64,000 nt of DNA from Intestinibacter bartlettii (GCA_025148965.1 CP102273.1:806001-870000); one strand, 5' to 3'. Numbered from the stretch's first letter, positions 17,221 through 26,599 are shown. Made by a program: numbers and translations. Notes: generated by a model not told the origin, from the sequence alone.

Positions 17221-17260
17221 AAAACTAGCTAAATTTATAATAAGTTTAACTAGTTTTTTA
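17221..17260. terminator. Bidirectional hairpin, copy 2 of a repeated terminator
   Basis: Stem AAAACTAGCTAAA / TTTAACTAGTTTT with a loop nearly identical to that at 14681-14720. It ends the nuclease operon and faces the convergent MNT gene. Confidence 0.85.
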
Positions 17261-17275
17261 AATTATTGTGAATAT

Positions 17276-17581
17276 TTACTTTTTTGTATATAAAAGCTTA
17301 CCCTCATTATCTATATGGTTAATTAAATTCTCATTCGTTATTTCATTATATTGAATAATATCGAAAAAATATGGTAAAGGATAAACCTCATTTAAGCAGT
17401 CTTCAAGATTATAAATAATACTTCTATTTACATTTTCTCCAATTATAGCTATATCTACGTCAGAACCTTTTTTGTAATTTCCCATAGCACGACTTCCAAA
17501 GATAATAGCTTTCTCAATTTCATCATGTTGTTCTAATGCTTTAATTATATACTTTATATCTCTGTCTAATAATCCAAACAT
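17276..17581 (-). CDS. MNT-type minimal nucleotidyltransferase (antitoxin-like)
   Basis: This 101-residue protein has the polymerase-beta-type nucleotidyltransferase motif G29-S-R-x9-D41-x-D43 (FGSRAMGNYKKGSDVDIAI). In HEPN/MNT modules this protein neutralises the HEPN ribonuclease, in some systems by AMPylating it. The frame extends further upstream into the neighbouring gene, but AAAGGAAT before the ATG at 17581 fixes the start just after the stop of the HEPN-like gene. The two genes run head to tail, substrate-binding gene first. Confidence 0.88.
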   Translation of the reverse strand: MFGLLDRDIKYIIKALEQHDEIEKAIIFGSRAMGNYKKGSDVDIAIIGENVNRSIIYNLEDCLNEVYPLPYFFDIIQYNEITNENLINHIDNEGKLLYTKK

Positions 17582-17582
17582 A

Positions 17583-17984
17583 TTATAATTCCTTTGAAAG
17601 TTTCTCATACATTTTATCTAATTCTGGCAGATAAGCATCTAGTATTTCACTTGTCATCTTAATTGCTAATTCTTCATCATAAGTATGAGTTGTTAAGTTT
17701 CTATTTGATAAAGCATCTATCCAAACATGACCATTATCTATTAATCCTATTTGAAAAGCTTGTTTAACTGTTTCTCTAGGACTTTTTACTATATAACCTT
17801 CTGATTCCAAGTAATCTTTTAAGACTTTCCATGCTAATTCAAATGTCATTTCAAAAAATTGTATGATCCCAGCTCTCTCAAGTTCTGTTACTATTGGTTT
17901 ATGAGAATATTTTTTTAATAATTTATATGATTTATCAAAGTTTTCAAATCTTTGTTTCCATCTTATTTCTTTTAAATTTTCCAT
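17583..17984 (-). CDS. HI0074-family nucleotidyltransferase substrate-binding protein (HEPN-like)
   Basis: This 133-residue helical protein belongs to the HI0074 family that partners minimal nucleotidyltransferases. The block FEMTFELAWKVLKDYLESEG is characteristic, and R95-x4-H100 (RNLTTH) is a HEPN-type RNase motif. It is predicted to act with the downstream MNT protein as a toxin-antitoxin pair. AGAGGTG precedes the ATG, and only one base separates the two genes. Confidence 0.88.
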   Translation of the reverse strand: MENLKEIRWKQRFENFDKSYKLLKKYSHKPIVTELERAGIIQFFEMTFELAWKVLKDYLESEGYIVKSPRETVKQAFQIGLIDNGHVWIDALSNRNLTTHTYDEELAIKMTSEILDAYLPELDKMYEKLSKEL

Positions 17985-18108
17985 AGTACACCTCTTTTAA
18001 AAGTATTTATTATATTATACACTATATCTACATTGTTCTAAACATCTTATTTAGCATTATATTAATAGTGTTCATCAAGTATAAAAATTTTTTGAAATAT
18101 ATATTAAT

Positions 18109-18642
18109 CTAGAGCTCGACACCATATACATCCCTGTATATATCCTTCTTATACGTATCAAACTCCCTTTCACCTATTGCCTCAGGATAACTCATAATAT
18201 TTAGCCTAAAAGGAGAATCATCAGGGTTTAAAGGTTGTTGTAAATAATAAAAATCATTAAAAGAGAATCCTAGTTTTTCATAAAAAGAAACTCTTTTTTT
18301 AGATATTTCGCAGTTTGGAGGTTCAACTTCTAGAAAGACCCTCTTGTCACATCGATTTAAATAATTTTTGATTAATTCTGAACCCACGCCTCTTCCTCTC
18401 AACTTACTATCGACGGCTAAATGTTCTACATATATAAAATCATCAAATTCCCACACAGCCATTAGAGCTAATACTTCATCATTTTCCTTAAATACGAAAG
18501 GTCTATAGTTACTTATAGAAAGTAAATTTTTTTGAGAAGGATAATCTCTTTTTTCACTTTTTGGAAAAGAATTATCTAATATATTAAAAAATGAATCAAA
18601 GTCATTTTCATTCATATCTATAAATTCTTTGATATTATGCAT
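18109..18642 (-). CDS. GNAT-family N-acetyltransferase
   Basis: This 177-residue protein has the acetyl-CoA binding motif LRGRGVGSELI (R-x2-G-x-G) in the middle, preceded by the beta strand YVEHLAVD and followed by the C-terminal FYEKLGFS block. The substrate cannot be predicted. It has an AAGGAG site before the ATG. It stands alone downstream of, and separated from, the HEPN/MNT pair. Confidence 0.88.
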   Translation of the reverse strand: MHNIKEFIDMNENDFDSFFNILDNSFPKSEKRDYPSQKNLLSISNYRPFVFKENDEVLALMAVWEFDDFIYVEHLAVDSKLRGRGVGSELIKNYLNRCDKRVFLEVEPPNCEISKKRVSFYEKLGFSFNDFYYLQQPLNPDDSPFRLNIMSYPEAIGEREFDTYKKDIYRDVYGVEL

Positions 18643-18790
18643 AATTATATCTCCTTAATAATTTATATTTAATTATATTTTATATTAAAACTTTTTAAAA
18701 TTCTATAAACTCATCAGTATTATAACCACAATATTGTTTATTTTTGCATAACAGTAAAAAAATTACACAAACTTTATAAGAGGTGAAAAT

Positions 18791-19732
18791 ATGAGACATG
18801 ATAGAAAAATAAAAGAACCAATAGTAGCAATTACAAAGGGAATGACAGAGGGGCAATCTCTAGAAAAAGCGTTGGACATGTTGCCGATTGATGAGATTAT
18901 AAAAAAGGGTGACAAGGTGATAATAAGTCCAAATGGAGTGAAGGATAAAAAGCCAAAAGATGGGGTTGTATCAGGACCAAAGACATTGAAAAAACTTATT
19001 GAATACGTTAAAAAAAGAGAGCCATCTGAAATATACATAGCATTTGGGTCTGGTGGAACTGATTCACAAAAAGTATTGAAAAGTGCAGGATTTGATAAAA
19101 TTATAGAGGAAGAAAAAGTTGAATTTGTGGATATGAATTACGGACCATTTTTTGAACTTGAGCTTGATGGGCCGATTCTAAAATCAACTCCTGTAAACAA
19201 GGTGGTTGAGGATGCTGATGTTATAATTTCATTTACACAACTTAAATATCACGAAGAGGCGACAGTGACAGCGAGTATTAAAAATATTTGCCTCGGATAT
19301 CCGCCTGCAAGTGTGCACGGATTTCCGAAAAAGAATACAGGAATTCATGATGATTTGCATGGATTTATCCGAAGTTTTGCAAAGAAAATGCCGATTGATT
19401 TGGCGATAATAAGTATGGACAAGGCGATGATTGGAACAGGTCCGATATTCGGAAAAGCAGTCGACACACCAGGTCTTATAATTGCAGGTACTGATCCAGT
19501 TGCAGCCGATTGTATTGGTGCCAGACTTTTAGGATTTTTGCCACAGGCTGTAAATTATCTTTATATGCTTTATAAAGATGGGCTTGGTGAGGCGGAACCA
19601 CAAAATATGACAATAAAAGGGCTTGATGTTGTCGAAGCTGAGAAACTATTTAGCAAATGTGCATATGGAGATAAGAAAAGTATTCTTGACCAACAATATG
19701 TAAAAGATTTGCATGATGAAAACTCAAAATAA
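18791..19732 (+). CDS. DUF362 domain protein
   Basis: This 313-residue protein matches the DUF362 family, with the N-terminal MVKPN-like region replaced by VIISPNGVKD and with KYHEEATVTASIKNICLGY, DLAIISMDKAMIGTGP and PGLIIAGTDPVAADCIGARL as typical blocks. No ferredoxin domain follows, unlike many DUF362 proteins. The function is unknown; a role in iron-sulfur or redox metabolism is often guessed. GAGGTG precedes the ATG. Confidence 0.85.
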   Translation: MRHDRKIKEPIVAITKGMTEGQSLEKALDMLPIDEIIKKGDKVIISPNGVKDKKPKDGVVSGPKTLKKLIEYVKKREPSEIYIAFGSGGTDSQKVLKSAGFDKIIEEEKVEFVDMNYGPFFELELDGPILKSTPVNKVVEDADVIISFTQLKYHEEATVTASIKNICLGYPPASVHGFPKKNTGIHDDLHGFIRSFAKKMPIDLAIISMDKAMIGTGPIFGKAVDTPGLIIAGTDPVAADCIGARLLGFLPQAVNYLYMLYKDGLGEAEPQNMTIKGLDVVEAEKLFSKCAYGDKKSILDQQYVKDLHDENSK

Positions 19733-19740
19733 TATAAAGT

Positions 19741-19784
19741 AAAACACCAATAATATTTTAAATAGAGTATTATTGGTGTTTTTT
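19741..19784 (+). terminator. Terminator of the DUF362 gene
   Basis: Stem AACACCAATAATAT / GTATTATTGGTGTT with T6. Confidence 0.88.
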
Positions 19785-19894
19785 AATACTATTATTTCAT
19801 CCACTTTTCATATTGTTTTACAAAATGCAATTTTAACTATAAAATTAAAGTAGTATTATATATAAAAAAATATTATAAAATAGGGGGAAAGAGC

Positions 19895-20548
19895 ATGGCA
19901 AAGGAAATAACATCAAATTATGAAATGGCATGTTTAAAATGGAAAGAAGTATTCAAAAATATGGACAAAGAAGAACTGATGAAAGAGTTGCCAGAACTTA
20001 AAGTTGAAGGGGAATATCTTGTAATATATCATTTTGGAAGAAAGTTCGGAGTTCATATGGAAAATGGGGAAATAATCGCAATGGAGGATGAATTTCCAAT
20101 ATCAGTTTCTGAAAAATTCAATATATATCTTTTATTCCACTATATAAAACCAAATTCAAAAATCAAAGGCGAATGGGTCACTTTTGAAAAATTAAAAAAT
20201 ACATCTCAATTTAAGCCAGCGTTTGTTAAAAGTGTACTTGAACCTTTTGCAAAAGCTTTTGCAGGCCATATGGATAAGCTTGAAGAGGCTTGTGAAAAAA
20301 TAGGAGGAAAAAGAATAAAAGCGTCTGATATGGGATATGAGCTAAAAGCATTTGAATGTATTCCAGTTCAATTTTTATTTTGGGATGAGGACGAAGAATT
20401 CGAATCAAGAGCAAGTATGTTGTTTGATATAAGTTGTACAGATTTCATACACGAAGAGAGCATAGTAACTATAGCATCTGTCGGGGTTGAGAGATTAATC
20501 CAAGTTGCAGGGCTTAATAAATCAGAAAATACTTTTGATATGAGATAA
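19895..20548 (+). CDS. DUF3786 protein
   Basis: This 217-residue protein fits DUF3786: an N-terminal NYEMACLKWKEVFKNMD, a strand pair around YLVIYHFGRKFGVHMENGE, and a C-terminal FLFWDEDEEFESRASMLFDI followed by TDFIHEES. These proteins occur mainly in anaerobes and are uncharacterised. GGGGGAAAG precedes the ATG. No operon partner is evident. Confidence 0.8.
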   Translation: MAKEITSNYEMACLKWKEVFKNMDKEELMKELPELKVEGEYLVIYHFGRKFGVHMENGEIIAMEDEFPISVSEKFNIYLLFHYIKPNSKIKGEWVTFEKLKNTSQFKPAFVKSVLEPFAKAFAGHMDKLEEACEKIGGKRIKASDMGYELKAFECIPVQFLFWDEDEEFESRASMLFDISCTDFIHEESIVTIASVGVERLIQVAGLNKSENTFDMR

Positions 20549-20649
20549 ATTTGTTTACACATAAAAAAATGAGATTTATAATAAATGAGAAAGCTTATTA
20601 ATTACAGACATTTATAGGAACATTTTAAATCATTTTTAGGAGGGGTTAA

Positions 20650-21618
20650 ATGGAAAGTGTAAACAAATTTCAAAGTTTAGTCATCTTATTAATGGTGGCA
20701 ATCGGAATACTACTTGGACAGATTGGATTTGTACAAACTTATTCAGAATATCTGATAACGCCATTTTTAATGGTGATGTTGTTTTTAGTATTTCTACAAA
20801 TTCCGCTAAAGGATATACTAAAATCATTTAAAAATTTAAAATTTACATTAACAGCAGTTATTATAAATTTTATTTGGACACCACTTTTAATTTTAGTTTT
20901 AGGAAGATTATTTTTAGTAGACCATCCAGAATTATTAATCGGCTATATCATGCTTATGGTTACGCCTTGTACTGATTGGTACTTGATATTTACTGGAATT
21001 TCAAAAGGAAATGTGGCACTTGGTTCGTCAATTTTACCGCTTAATTTAGTTTTACAATTAGTACTATTGCCTGTGTACGTATTTTTAATTGGTGTAAGCA
21101 GTGTCGATATGAATACAATGCAATTATTAAAAGGCGTTGTATCAACTTTAATAATTCCACTACTTTGTACGATAATTATAAGAAAAATTATAATAAATAA
21201 AATCGGACAGGAGGACTTCGAGGAAAAAGTTGCGACAAAAGCATGTGACTATCAAGGATATTTCTTAAATGCTGCAATTGTCAGCATGTTTGCATCACAA
21301 GGAAAAATACTTTTAGAAAATATACAAGTACTTTTAATATTATTAATACCAGTTTTATTATTCTTTGTAATCAATTTCTGTGTTGGAAGATTAGTCGGAA
21401 GGGTTATGAAATTAAATTATGAAGATAGTGTTGCACTAAATTTAACTACACTTGCTAGAAATTCGCCAATAGCACTTGCTATTGCTGTTGCAACATTTCC
21501 AGACAGACCGCTAATCTCATTGGCATTAATAATAGGACCATTAATCGAGTTGCCAGTGTTATTTTTAATTGCGAAAATATTACTAAATATAAGAGAAAAA
21601 CAATTAAAAATAGCATAA
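20650..21618 (+). CDS. ACR3/bile-acid-symporter-superfamily transporter
   Basis: This 322-residue protein has about ten hydrophobic segments. Residues about 95-140 hold MLMVTPCTDWYLIFTGISKG then NVALGSSILPLNLVLQL, the pattern of the arsenite permease-like branch of the BART superfamily. A second half repeats a similar helix arrangement with LTTLARNSPIALAIAVA. It is often annotated as an arsenic resistance protein, but there is no ars regulator or reductase nearby, so the substrate is open. AGGAGGGG precedes the ATG. Confidence 0.78.
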   Translation: MESVNKFQSLVILLMVAIGILLGQIGFVQTYSEYLITPFLMVMLFLVFLQIPLKDILKSFKNLKFTLTAVIINFIWTPLLILVLGRLFLVDHPELLIGYIMLMVTPCTDWYLIFTGISKGNVALGSSILPLNLVLQLVLLPVYVFLIGVSSVDMNTMQLLKGVVSTLIIPLLCTIIIRKIIINKIGQEDFEEKVATKACDYQGYFLNAAIVSMFASQGKILLENIQVLLILLIPVLLFFVINFCVGRLVGRVMKLNYEDSVALNLTTLARNSPIALAIAVATFPDRPLISLALIIGPLIELPVLFLIAKILLNIREKQLKIA

Positions 21619-21809
21619 ATAATTAAAAAAATTGTAATATAAAGAAGGAATATTGAAAATAGTATAGAACATATAGTATTGTAAAGTTAATATTACAGCA
21701 AAATTGGTGTTAAAATACAAAGAATGCATACTAATAAAACAAAAATACAACACTAAATGATGGTATCGGGACATAAACTAAATAAATAAAATTGGGAGGA
21801 ATCCGTATT

Positions 21810-22697
21810 ATGAATGAAAAACAATTACAACAAATGACTTCTAAGAAAGGGTTTATAGCAGCATTAGATCAAAGTGGTGGAAGTACACCAAAAGCTCTAA
21901 GATTATATGGAATACCAGAAGATAAATACAGTACAGATGATGAAATGTTTGATTTAGTTCACGAAATGAGAACGAGAATAATAAAAAGCCCATCATTTAC
22001 TGGAGAAAAAATAATTGGTGCAATATTATTTGAAAAAACAATCGAAAGAAAAATCGATGATAAGTTTACAGCTGATTATTTATGGGAAGAGAAAGGTATA
22101 GTTCCATTCCTTAAAGTTGATAAAGGTCTTCAACCAGAAGCAAACGGCGTTCAATTAATGAAAGATATACCTACTTTAGATGAACTTCTTAAAAAAGGTA
22201 TCGAAAAACACATATTCGGAACAAAAATGCGCTCTGTTATAAAATCTGCTAACGAAGAAGGAATTAAAGCTATAGTGGCTCAACAATTTGATATAGCTAA
22301 AAAAATATTATCTTACGGATTAATTCCTATAATAGAACCGGAAGTAGATATCCATAGTGTTGATAAAGAAAAATGCGAAGAAATACTTAAAAAGGAGATA
22401 TTCGCTAATTTAGATAAATTAGATAAAGACCAAAAAATCATGCTTAAATTAACAATACCAAGTGTTGAAGGATTCTATTCTGATGTTATAGCACATGATA
22501 ACGTACTTAGAGTTGTTGCATTATCTGGTGGATATACTAGAGCAGATTCAAATGAAAAACTTGCTAAAAACCCAGGACTTATAGCTAGTTTTTCAAGAGC
22601 TTTAACAGAAGGATTAAATGTTGACCAAACTCAAAAAGAATTTGATGATTTATTAGAAGAATCAATAGATGGTATTTATCAAGCATCTATAAAATAA
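21810..22697 (+). CDS. fda: Class I fructose-bisphosphate aldolase
   Basis: This 295-residue enzyme of glycolysis cleaves fructose 1,6-bisphosphate. Family features are [20 protein letters not shown] at the N-terminus, [18 protein letters not shown] with the early lysine, [17 protein letters not shown] (Schiff-base lysine region) and [10 protein letters not shown]. The frame can begin six codons earlier, but GGGAGGA lies correctly before the ATG at 21810. It is monocistronic with its own terminator. Codon use is more biased than in the neighbours, as expected for a highly expressed gene. Confidence 0.92.
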   Translation: MNEKQLQQMTSKKGFIAALDQSGGSTPKALRLYGIPEDKYSTDDEMFDLVHEMRTRIIKSPSFTGEKIIGAILFEKTIERKIDDKFTADYLWEEKGIVPFLKVDKGLQPEANGVQLMKDIPTLDELLKKGIEKHIFGTKMRSVIKSANEEGIKAIVAQQFDIAKKILSYGLIPIIEPEVDIHSVDKEKCEEILKKEIFANLDKLDKDQKIMLKLTIPSVEGFYSDVIAHDNVLRVVALSGGYTRADSNEKLAKNPGLIASFSRALTEGLNVDQTQKEFDDLLEESIDGIYQASIK

Positions 22698-22741
22698 TTA
22701 AAAATAATTCTACCTCAAAATAGTTTAAAATAAAATGCATA

Positions 22742-22776
22742 AAAGAAATATCGGTGTAATGCTGATATTTCTTTTT
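22742..22776 (+). terminator. Terminator of the aldolase gene
   Basis: Perfect stem AAAGAAATATC / GATATTTCTTT with T5. Confidence 0.85.
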
Positions 22777-22863
22777 GTTTAATGAGGATATTTAAAAACA
22801 ATATTCTAAACATATGAATAAACAGGTATAATAAATATAATGAGAGAGAAAGGAGGGGGCAGT

Positions 22864-23280
22864 ATGAATATAATTGTTTGTTTAGAAGATAAAAACGGAA
22901 TGATGTTTAACAAAAGAAGATTGAGTCAAGATGTAGCGATAAGAGAAGATATCTATAAAAATATGGATGGGAAAAGTCTTATAATGAATGATTATTCTTA
23001 CAAAATGTTTAGCAAGGATGAACCAAAGATAGATATTATTGTAAGAGAAGATTTGCCTGTTTGTGATAGTGAAAATCTTCAATTTATTGAAGACAAACAA
23101 TTGGGAAACTTTGAATCAGAAATAGACAAGATGATTGTTTACTATTGGAATAGAAGATATCCGAGCGATTTAAAATTTGATATCGATTTTTCAAATGGTA
23201 AATGGGAAGTTGTTTCTGAAGAAGAGTTTGAAGGAAATTCACATGATAAAATCACCAAAAAAGTTATTTTAAAAAAGTAG
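22864..23280 (+). CDS. Uncharacterised clostridial protein (homologues sometimes labelled ribonuclease Z)
   Basis: This 138-residue protein begins MNIIVCLEDKNGMMFNKRR and ends with YYWNRRYPSDLKFDID and EEFEGNSHDKITKK. I recall similar clostridial proteins annotated as ribonuclease Z, but there is no HxHxDH metallo-beta-lactamase motif here, so that label is not supported. AAAGGAGGGGG before 22864 sets the start; the frame is open eight codons further up. Function unknown. Confidence 0.75.
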   Translation: MNIIVCLEDKNGMMFNKRRLSQDVAIREDIYKNMDGKSLIMNDYSYKMFSKDEPKIDIIVREDLPVCDSENLQFIEDKQLGNFESEIDKMIVYYWNRRYPSDLKFDIDFSNGKWEVVSEEEFEGNSHDKITKKVILKK

Positions 23281-23383
23281 ATACTAAAGGAAATGAAATA
23301 AGTATCGATAATAAAAAGAATGTATTAGTATAAAAAATCATAATAATCAAAACAAGAGATTGTTTGTATAGGGGGAAATTAAT

Positions 23384-24145
23384 ATGAAATTATTACGATT
23401 TTTAATGGTATTCATTTTATGTTTTACTTTAGTTGGATGCCAACAAGATGTTAGTAATTCTAGTAATACTACGAATACATCACAAAGCAGCAATATAGAT
23501 GATGGCAGAGATAAGGGGTTTTCATTAGATGAAGTGCCAGAATATCCGGGGGAACCTTTTGTTGCGTTATATAATAATGTGCCCGATTTTGACGATAAAG
23601 ACAAGACAACGAAATCTTTCGAAACATATAGTGATCTTGATAGTTTGGGAAGATGTGGTGTTGCATATGCTAATATAGGTAAAGACCTAATGCCAACAGA
23701 AAAAAGAGGCAATATAAGCAGTATAAAACCAAGTGGATGGATAAACAAAAAATACGATACAGATTTAGTAGATGGTGGATACATATATAACAGATGCCAT
23801 TTAATTGGGCACCAACTTGCCGGTGAAGATGTCAATGAGAAAAACTTGATTACGGGGACTAGATATTTTAATGTTGAGGGAATGTTGCCATTTGAAAATA
23901 TAGTTGCCGATTATGTAAAAGAAACAAATAACCATGTATTATATAGGGTTACTCCAGTTTATGATGGCAATGACCTTGTTGCAAAAGGTGTTCAAATGGA
24001 GGCTTATTCAGTTGAAGATGATGGTGAAGGTGTATTGTTTAATGTCTTTGTTTATAATGTTCAACCTGGAATAACAATTGATTATGCTACAGGAAATAGT
24101 GAACAAGATGCAATAAATGCTGGATATAGAAAAGCTAAAAGATAA
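23384..24145 (+). CDS. Lipoprotein DNA/RNA non-specific endonuclease, C-terminally shortened paralogue
   Basis: This 253-residue protein is a secreted lipoprotein (lipobox LVGC, Cys19) with an Endonuclea_NS_2 domain: SLGRCGVAYANIGKDLMP, then the catalytic NRCHLIGHQLAGED (the DRGH-like motif) and ENLITGTRYFNVEGM-type block. It would degrade nucleic acids at the cell surface. The nuclease domain is about 80 percent identical to the next gene. Its C-terminus jumps from DYATGN directly to SEQDAINAGYRKAKR, so the N/S/Q-rich linker and first half of the terminal domain present in its neighbour are missing in frame. GGGGG precedes the ATG. Confidence 0.9.
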   Translation: MKLLRFLMVFILCFTLVGCQQDVSNSSNTTNTSQSSNIDDGRDKGFSLDEVPEYPGEPFVALYNNVPDFDDKDKTTKSFETYSDLDSLGRCGVAYANIGKDLMPTEKRGNISSIKPSGWINKKYDTDLVDGGYIYNRCHLIGHQLAGEDVNEKNLITGTRYFNVEGMLPFENIVADYVKETNNHVLYRVTPVYDGNDLVAKGVQMEAYSVEDDGEGVLFNVFVYNVQPGITIDYATGNSEQDAINAGYRKAKR

Positions 24146-24284
24146 TCTGTAATTTACAATTAAATAACCAAACTAGTCATTTGCTTTATGGATAATTTTA
24201 TGTCTAAATCGAGACGTTTAAATAAATGCAACAGATAATTTTTATTACGATAAGCGTGATATGTATGAGGAAGGAAATAGACAA

Positions 24285-25382
24285 ATGAAATTATTGAAAT
24301 TTTTAATGGTATTCTTGCTAAGTTTAATGTTAGTAGGATGTGAGGCGGATGACGGACTTTTAAATAATGGTTTATTAGGGTCATTAACTACAAATTCGAG
24401 CAGCAGTATAGATTTAAATAGTATTCCAAAATATAATGGTGAAGAATTTGTTGCTATAAATAATAATGTACCTAATTTTGACGATAAAGATAAGACAACA
24501 ACATCTTTTGAGACATATAGCCCACTTGATAGTCTTGGAAGATGTGGTGAGGCATATGCAAATATAGGTAGAGATTTAATGCCGACTCAAAAAAGAGGCG
24601 ATATAAGTAGTGTAAAACCAAGTGGGTGGATAAATAAAAAATACGATACTAGTTTAGTCGATGGTGGATATATCTACAACAGATGCCACTTAATTGGACA
24701 CCAACTTGCTGGTGAAGATGCTAACAAAGAGAACTTAATCACAGGAACTAGATATTTTAATGTTGATGGAATGTTACCATTTGAAAATATGATTGCCGAC
24801 TATGTAAAAGAGACAAATAACCACGTATTATATAGAGTTACTCCAATTTATGATGGTGACGACTTAGTTGCAAAAGGTGTTCAAATGGAAGCTTATTCAG
24901 TTGAAGATGATGGTGAAGGCGTAATGTTCAATGTATTTGTTTACAACGTTCAACCAGGAATTGAAATAGATTACGCGACAGGTGAGAGTTGGTTAAGTTC
25001 AGAAAAAAGACCAGTTCAAACTACAAATAAAAATAACCAAAATACGAATTACAACAAGTATAATTCAAATAAAAATAATTCATCTAATAAAAATGATTAT
25101 AGCCAAAGTTCAAATAGCTATAATCAAAATAATAATAGTAATAGTTATAATCAAAATTCAAATAATTATAACCAAAGCAATAAAGACTATAGCAGTAATA
25201 CAGGAAGTTATAATTCGGGAACAAGTCAAACATCAGGCGTGATAAGAGGAAACTCAAAATCAAAAATATATCATTGCCCAGGCCAAGCGAATTACGATGA
25301 TATGAGTGATTCTGCTAATCTTGTTGAATTTGCAAGTGAGCAAGATGCGATAAATGCTGGATATAGAAAAGCGAAAAGATAG
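24285..25382 (+). CDS. Lipoprotein DNA/RNA non-specific endonuclease, full-length paralogue
   Basis: This 365-residue lipoprotein (LVGC, Cys19) has the same nuclease domain (NRCHLIGHQLAGED) as its upstream neighbour. After about residue 235 it has an Asn/Ser/Tyr/Gln-rich linker of about 85 residues, then a small domain NSKSKIYHCPGQANYDDM ending in SEQDAINAGYRKAKR, which resembles the Ada-like or 'sunset' small domains found at the ends of Firmicute nucleases. GAGGAAGG before 24285 supports this start eight codons into the open frame. It probably arose with its neighbour by tandem duplication (period about 0.9 kb). Confidence 0.9.
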   Translation: MKLLKFLMVFLLSLMLVGCEADDGLLNNGLLGSLTTNSSSSIDLNSIPKYNGEEFVAINNNVPNFDDKDKTTTSFETYSPLDSLGRCGEAYANIGRDLMPTQKRGDISSVKPSGWINKKYDTSLVDGGYIYNRCHLIGHQLAGEDANKENLITGTRYFNVDGMLPFENMIADYVKETNNHVLYRVTPIYDGDDLVAKGVQMEAYSVEDDGEGVMFNVFVYNVQPGIEIDYATGESWLSSEKRPVQTTNKNNQNTNYNKYNSNKNNSSNKNDYSQSSNSYNQNNNSNSYNQNSNNYNQSNKDYSSNTGSYNSGTSQTSGVIRGNSKSKIYHCPGQANYDDMSDSANLVEFASEQDAINAGYRKAKR

Positions 25383-25404
25383 TTTTGAATAAAAATTAAA
25401 GTAT

Positions 25405-25444
25405 AAAAGCTGAGGGCCTATAAGTAGGTGTCTCAGCCTTTTTT
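25405..25444. terminator. Terminator between the nuclease and LysR genes
   Basis: Stem GCTGAG / CTCAGC with flanking A and T runs; serves the convergent genes on both strands. Confidence 0.75.
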
Positions 25445-26321
25445 AGTTAGTAATCGTATCTACAAATTTAATAAATTCTTTAATTGCTATATTTGATGCA
25501 GTTTTTTTGTGTTTTGCAAGAACTACAGACAGTGCAATTTGTGGCTCGAGCGAAATTGTATTTATATTCTTTTGATGAAATACCTCAAAATTACTTTTTG
25601 GAAGCAGACTTATCCCTTCATTAATAGCAACGGAGCCGATAATTGATTCTGTTCTTGCTGTACGAATTATATTTGCATCAATGTTGTTTTCTTTTAATTT
25701 ATTTATACAAAGTTGATAAATTGATGTATATGGATTCATAAGTATAAAATTCTCATTTTTAATATCATCAAAAGTCAATTTATCACGTTGTGAGAGTTTG
25801 TGTTCTGATGAAATTGCAGCTATTAGTTCATCTTTCGCAAGTTGATAAGTTTTAAATTGAGATTTATCAAACATAGTTTCCCTTGCAATTATCAAATCAT
25901 ACTCGTTTTTAGATATTCCTTCAATAAGTCTATCATCTTCAACTTCAGTAATTTGAAGCTTTATGTCTGGATTTTCTTTTCTAAAACTATTAAATAATGC
26001 ATTTAAGTTGTATTGTGTTTGAATTGGAAGCACAGCAATATGCAATTTATTTTCGTGGAGAGATTTAAAATTTTGGATATTTTCTAAAGTTAATTTATAA
26101 TTTTCTATTAATTGTTTTGCTTCATTATAGAAAAACTCCCCCGCTTGTGTCAAAGTAGCACTTCTAGTTGTTCTATCAAAAAGTGTTAAATCTAGTTCTT
26201 TTTCAAGTTTCATAATCTGCTTTGATAAGCTAGATTGTGAGATATTCATTTCGCAAGCAGCATCAAAAAATGTGTCATTTTCAACAATTGCGATAAAATA
26301 AGAAAGCTGTTCAAAAGTCAT
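25443..26321 (-). CDS. LysR-family regulator of the decarboxylase operon
   Basis: This 292-residue LysR protein has the helix-turn-helix LSYFIAIVENDTFFDAACE then SQSSLSKQIMKLEKELDLTLF and a regulatory domain. It is divergent from the lpdC-type gene 278 bases away. In Lactobacillus plantarum a LysR regulator (TanR) sits with the gallate decarboxylase gene, so control of this operon by aromatic acids is a reasonable inference. GGAGGGG precedes the ATG. Confidence 0.9.
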   Translation of the reverse strand: MTFEQLSYFIAIVENDTFFDAACEMNISQSSLSKQIMKLEKELDLTLFDRTTRSATLTQAGEFFYNEAKQLIENYKLTLENIQNFKSLHENKLHIAVLPIQTQYNLNALFNSFRKENPDIKLQITEVEDDRLIEGISKNEYDLIIARETMFDKSQFKTYQLAKDELIAAISSEHKLSQRDKLTFDDIKNENFILMNPYTSIYQLCINKLKENNIDANIIRTARTESIIGSVAINEGISLLPKSNFEVFHQKNINTISLEPQIALSVVLAKHKKTASNIAIKEFIKFVDTITN

Positions 26322-26378
26322 AATACCCCTCCAATTTCAATGTATTTTAATTTATTTAATACCTAAATTTATTTTAAT

Positions 26379-26417
26379 TTCATTTATGAATTACGAATGT
26401 TTCATTTTCTGAATGAA
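26379..26417. promoter_or_regulatory. Two inverted repeats in the lysR-lpdC intergenic region
   Basis: TTCAT-N2-ATGAA at 26379-26390 and TTCAT-N7-ATGAA at 26401-26417 share the same half sites about 22 bases apart. They lie near the lysR start and are candidate LysR-binding sites for the divergent promoters. Confidence 0.45.
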
Positions 26418-26599
26418 TTATAACATAAGTCGAATTGATTTTCTATACGGTGGAATTTAAACTGATAAAAGAAAGATGATTGTAAGGAGAATACAATTAC
26501 TTTGAGAATTTATAAGTTGTAATTATAGCAGATAAGATTGATTAAAATAGATGTAAAAATAAAATAAAAAATGAAATTTACATAGATAGAGGGTATAAA

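Noticed and set aside
22864-23280. Naming this gene ribonuclease Z
   Set aside because: The metallo-beta-lactamase HxHxDH motif and the size of RNase Z are absent.
23347-23835. A 162-codon minus-strand frame over the first nuclease gene
   Set aside because: It is the mirror of a clearly coding lipoprotein nuclease and encodes no recognisable domain.
24146-24284. A riboswitch between the two nuclease genes
   Set aside because: No conserved riboswitch core or terminator was seen; the spacer is short AT-rich DNA.
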